A DNA stretch of 64,000 bases from the NCBI RefSeq assembly GCF_022809115.1, contig NZ_JALGBH010000002.1, positions 124,001 to 188,000 of the forward strand. Direction: 5' to 3'. Under the pieces are notes generated by a model. It did no database searches and was not told the origin of the DNA. It was given only the letters and a program-made list of their open reading frames with translations. The DNA comes from Pedobacter montanisoli (lineage in GTDB: Bacteria; Bacteroidota; Bacteroidia; Sphingobacteriales; Sphingobacteriaceae). The position numbers and the translations under genes were made by a program. Below are positions 61,650 through 64,000 of the stretch, one piece after another (the stretch's first letter is position 1; every line of letters starts with the position of its first letter).

Positions 61650-63560
61650 ATGAAAAAAATCACATTAATGATTTGTGCATTCATTGCAGGTATAACAGCC
61701 TTTGCACAAAACGTAAAATTCTTGCCTGATAAACCCGAGGCTGGAAAAGCACTAAATTTTGAGTACAATACTAAAGGAACTAAGTTAGAAGGCTTAGCCA
61801 ATGTAACTTGCATTGCTCAAACATTTGTCAATACCCGTTATAAAAAAGTTGATATAAAACTGGAAAAAGAAGGTAGTGTCTATAGAGGAAGTTTTGTTCC
61901 GGTAGATAGTACTTCTATTGCTGTGTTGGTATTTTCGGCAGACGGCACCAAAGATGAAAATCCGGCAGGTTATTATACTTTGTTTTATCAAAATGGTAAG
62001 CCAACGGCAATGTCTTATTACTGGCAGGCACAGTTCTATAGCGGATTGGGTAAATCGCTTTCAGGAGCAGAAACCGATAAGGAAAAAGCAATAAAGGCTT
62101 ACGAAAGTGCTTTTGCAGAAGATACCAAACTTAAAGAAACTTATTATGTAAACTATTTGGGATTGGTTAATGGGGTTGATAAAACTAAAGGTTCATCTTT
62201 AGCACATGCTTATATTAAACAGCTTAATCAGAAACGTGATGCATCTGAAAGTGATTTGAACAAAATAGCATTGGTGTACAATGCGCTGAAATTAAAATCA
62301 TCTGCAGATTCAGTATATAATATTATTAAAACCAAATATCCACATGGTAACTATATGTTTGGACAAACTGCTAATGTTATATATCGTGAAACATCAGCTG
62401 TAAAAAAAGAAGAAAAACTGAATGAACTGGTTAAAAACTTTAAACTGAATGTTAATAATGAAGCAGATTACAAAAAGTTAGAGGGGTTATACATGGAGTT
62501 GGCAAGTGCTTTTGGTCAAGAAAAGAATAACCAAAAATTTGAAGACTATGCTAATAAAATAAAGAATAAAACAAGTTTAGCTAGTATTTGTAACAGTTTT
62601 GCATGGGCCTGTGCAGAAAAGAACGAAAACGTTGTTTTTGCTACTCAGATTTCAAAAAAATCACTGGATTTGTTAGATGCCGCTAAGCAAGATCCCGTTC
62701 CTGCTTTTTATAACTCAAAAGAAGATTATCTGAAGAACTTAGAAAGTAACTGGGCTTCATATGCAGATACTTATGCATTATTGCTAAATCATTCCGGTAA
62801 TAAAGCAGAAGCCTTAAAATACCAGAAACAAGCTGTTAAAATGAACAATTTTAGCAGTGCCGATATGAACAGCCGTTATGTTGTTTTTTTAGCAGACAAT
62901 AACCGATTTAAAGATGCCAGAGAATATGGAGAAAGATTTATTAAGGAAGGAAAAGGAGGAGCTGAAATTAAGGGAGCATTGAAGAAAGCTTATCAGGGTA
63001 ATGAAGGTTTTGATGTTTACTATGCCAAACTGGAGCGTGAGGCTTTAGAGAAAGAGCGTGAAAAATTTGTAAAAGAAATGATCAACAGACCAGCTCCCAA
63101 ATTTACTTTGGTTAATTTAAAGGGAGAAACTGTAAGTCTTGAAAAACTAAAAGGTAAGGTTGTAATTGTAGATTACTGGGCTACCTGGTGTGGTCCGTGT
63201 ATAGCTTCTTTTCCGGGTATGCAAATGGCTGTTGAGAAATACAAAGATGACCCTAAGGTTGAATTTTTATTTGTAAATACATGGCAAACCGAAGAGAACA
63301 GAGAAAAAGTAGTGAAAGATTTTATGGCAGCAAATTCAAAATATACCTTTAATGTGCTACTGGATACAAAGAATAAGCAGGATCCAAGCAAGTTTGATGT
63401 GATAGATAGTTACAATTTAAATGGAGATGGTATTCCTCAAAAGTATATTATTGATCCAAACGGGAATATCAGATTTAAAAAAGTAGGTTTTGGCGGGTCA
63501 GCAGATGCTACAGTTAAAGAGCTGGATGTAATGATCAGTCTTGCCAAAGAAACAAAATAA
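61650..63560 (+). CDS. secreted TlpA-like thioredoxin with long N-terminal region
   Basis: 636 residues with a signal peptide (cleaved near TAFAQN). A DUF4369-like or TPR-containing N-terminal part of about 450 residues (KAIKAYESAFAED; ADTYALLLNHSGNKAEALKYQKQAV) is followed by an AhpC/TSA-type thioredoxin fold with the active site WATWC514-GPC517 and the cis-Pro region IPQKYIIDPNG. Periplasmic; it probably reduces disulfides or delivers electrons. The partner is unknown. Bacteroidota encode many paralogues. Confidence 0.88.
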   Translation: MKKITLMICAFIAGITAFAQNVKFLPDKPEAGKALNFEYNTKGTKLEGLANVTCIAQTFVNTRYKKVDIKLEKEGSVYRGSFVPVDSTSIAVLVFSADGTKDENPAGYYTLFYQNGKPTAMSYYWQAQFYSGLGKSLSGAETDKEKAIKAYESAFAEDTKLKETYYVNYLGLVNGVDKTKGSSLAHAYIKQLNQKRDASESDLNKIALVYNALKLKSSADSVYNIIKTKYPHGNYMFGQTANVIYRETSAVKKEEKLNELVKNFKLNVNNEADYKKLEGLYMELASAFGQEKNNQKFEDYANKIKNKTSLASICNSFAWACAEKNENVVFATQISKKSLDLLDAAKQDPVPAFYNSKEDYLKNLESNWASYADTYALLLNHSGNKAEALKYQKQAVKMNNFSSADMNSRYVVFLADNNRFKDAREYGERFIKEGKGGAEIKGALKKAYQGNEGFDVYYAKLEREALEKEREKFVKEMINRPAPKFTLVNLKGETVSLEKLKGKVVIVDYWATWCGPCIASFPGMQMAVEKYKDDPKVEFLFVNTWQTEENREKVVKDFMAANSKYTFNVLLDTKNKQDPSKFDVIDSYNLNGDGIPQKYIIDPNGNIRFKKVGFGGSADATVKELDVMISLAKETK

Positions 63561-63572
63561 AAGAACGTTATT

Positions 63573-63608
63573 CAATAAAAAAGGCGCCTCTAGGCGCCTT
63601 TTTTATTG
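63573..63608. terminator. bidirectional terminator
   Basis: A perfect 16-bp inverted repeat (63573-63588 with 63593-63608) centred on TCTA, with A/T-runs on both sides, between two convergent genes. Confidence 0.95.
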
Positions 63609-63620
63609 AGCTTATAAAGC

Positions 63621-64000
63621 TTATTTCTTATCTTTTGTGTAAGCGTCGTTTAAGCCTTTTAGTACTTCTGCGGTTACATCTAAACCAGGTTCAGCATATA
63701 AAATAGCACTGTTACCTTTAGCATAGGTTAACACCATTTTATAACCTTTATCTTTGGCATAGCTTTTTAAGAACTCAGTTACTTTATTGTATAAAGCTTC
63801 CTGCTCTTTTGCATGCTCATTTTGCAAAGCAGCACCGGCATTCTGCTGATAAGCCTGTAATTCCTGTTGCTTGCGTGCCAATCTTTGTTCAGTAGCAGCT
63901 CTTTGATCTGCAGGTAAAGTGTTAGCCTGCGATTGATATTGTTGTACCTCACGTTGGAAAGCCTGACCTTTTGCAGCTAAATCATTATCGGCTGCTTTAC
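63621..64000 (-). CDS. OmpH/Skp family periplasmic chaperone (start outside window)
   Basis: The minus-strand frame is open from the window edge to the stop at 63621, about 125 residues. It shows the Skp pattern: a long coiled coil (QAFQREVQQYQSQANTLPADQRAATEQRLARKQQELQAYQQN) and a C-terminal beta part (YKMVLTYAKGNSAILYAEPGLDVTAEVLKGLN). Skp/OmpH carries outer-membrane proteins across the periplasm; in this phylum it usually follows bamA. The signal peptide and N-terminus lie beyond 64000. Confidence 0.9.
   Translation of the reverse strand, partial: KAADNDLAAKGQAFQREVQQYQSQANTLPADQRAATEQRLARKQQELQAYQQNAGAALQNEHAKEQEALYNKVTEFLKSYAKDKGYKMVLTYAKGNSAILYAEPGLDVTAEVLKGLNDAYTKDKK

Noticed and set aside
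1..64000. CRISPR array, prophage or complete insertion sequence
   Set aside because: No regularly spaced direct repeats of 25-40 bp, no transposase or integrase frame, no phage structural genes. The only regular repeats are the 11-bp units and the tRNA-Leu fragments.

Overview
The window is a 64 kb stretch of a Bacteroidota chromosome, most likely a Sphingobacteriaceae member close to Pedobacter. Evidence: the MurF-alanine racemase fusion (19649-22111), a TonB-dependent receptor with a carboxypeptidase-regulatory N-domain, the START-like/LptF pair, the PlsC-GNAT fusion, and promoters of the Bacteroidota type (TTG-N20-TAnnTTTG, clearest at rpsT and trp). Most of it is core genome; accessory DNA is confined to a few patches.

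Layout. 1-5.5 kb: an ASCH-like protein, a serine hydrolase, an outer-membrane barrel, an IPT/TIG lipoprotein and a META-domain lipoprotein. 5.7-8.4 kb: a visibly AT-rich two-gene patch (Sll1717-type P-loop ATPase, zinc-ribbon protein) next to the 3' end of tRNA-Met. 8.8-12.0 kb: START-like protein, LptF/G permease, RibBA. 12.0-14.4 kb: a MITE-like hairpin, a cold-shock cluster with a gutted DEAD-box helicase, and a small gene behind a structured leader. 14.7-19.0 kb: C1 peptidase, DoxX/ECF sigma divergent pair, a secreted FN3 protein, then a decayed tRNA-Leu array with a GIY-YIG gene, and tRNA-Gly. 19.1-29.1 kb: recX, murF-alr, DUF502, LOG, SSS transporter, recR, SDR, histidine kinase. 29.1-33.0 kb: trpDFBA behind a complete attenuator whose 17-residue leader peptide carries three Trp codons. 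33-36.5 kb: DUF1003, VOC, thymidine kinase, an acidic protein, DinB-like. 36.4-44.5 kb: a minus-strand block purN-purH-mreB-mreC-mreD-mrdA-rodA. 44.6-52.1 kb: rpsT, radC, an EEP nuclease, pheT, a coiled-coil gene, zapA, a candidate 6S RNA, rny, DUF962. 52.2-58.3 kb: TonB receptor, beta-helix lipoprotein and a convergent transglutaminase-like protein, linked by 11-bp-spaced TTAACA repeats that look like Pho boxes. 58.3-64 kb: PlsC-GNAT acyltransferase, HhH protein, apt, TlpA-like thioredoxin, and the start-truncated OmpH/Skp gene.

No complete mobile element, CRISPR array or obvious large novel operon is present. The strongest new leads are regulatory: the 11-bp repeat array before the TonB receptor (seven TAA triplets in exact 11-nt register), the pseudoknotted leader at 14121-14317, the tRNA-Leu/GIY-YIG decay cluster, and the small P-loop ATPase patch beside tRNA-Met.
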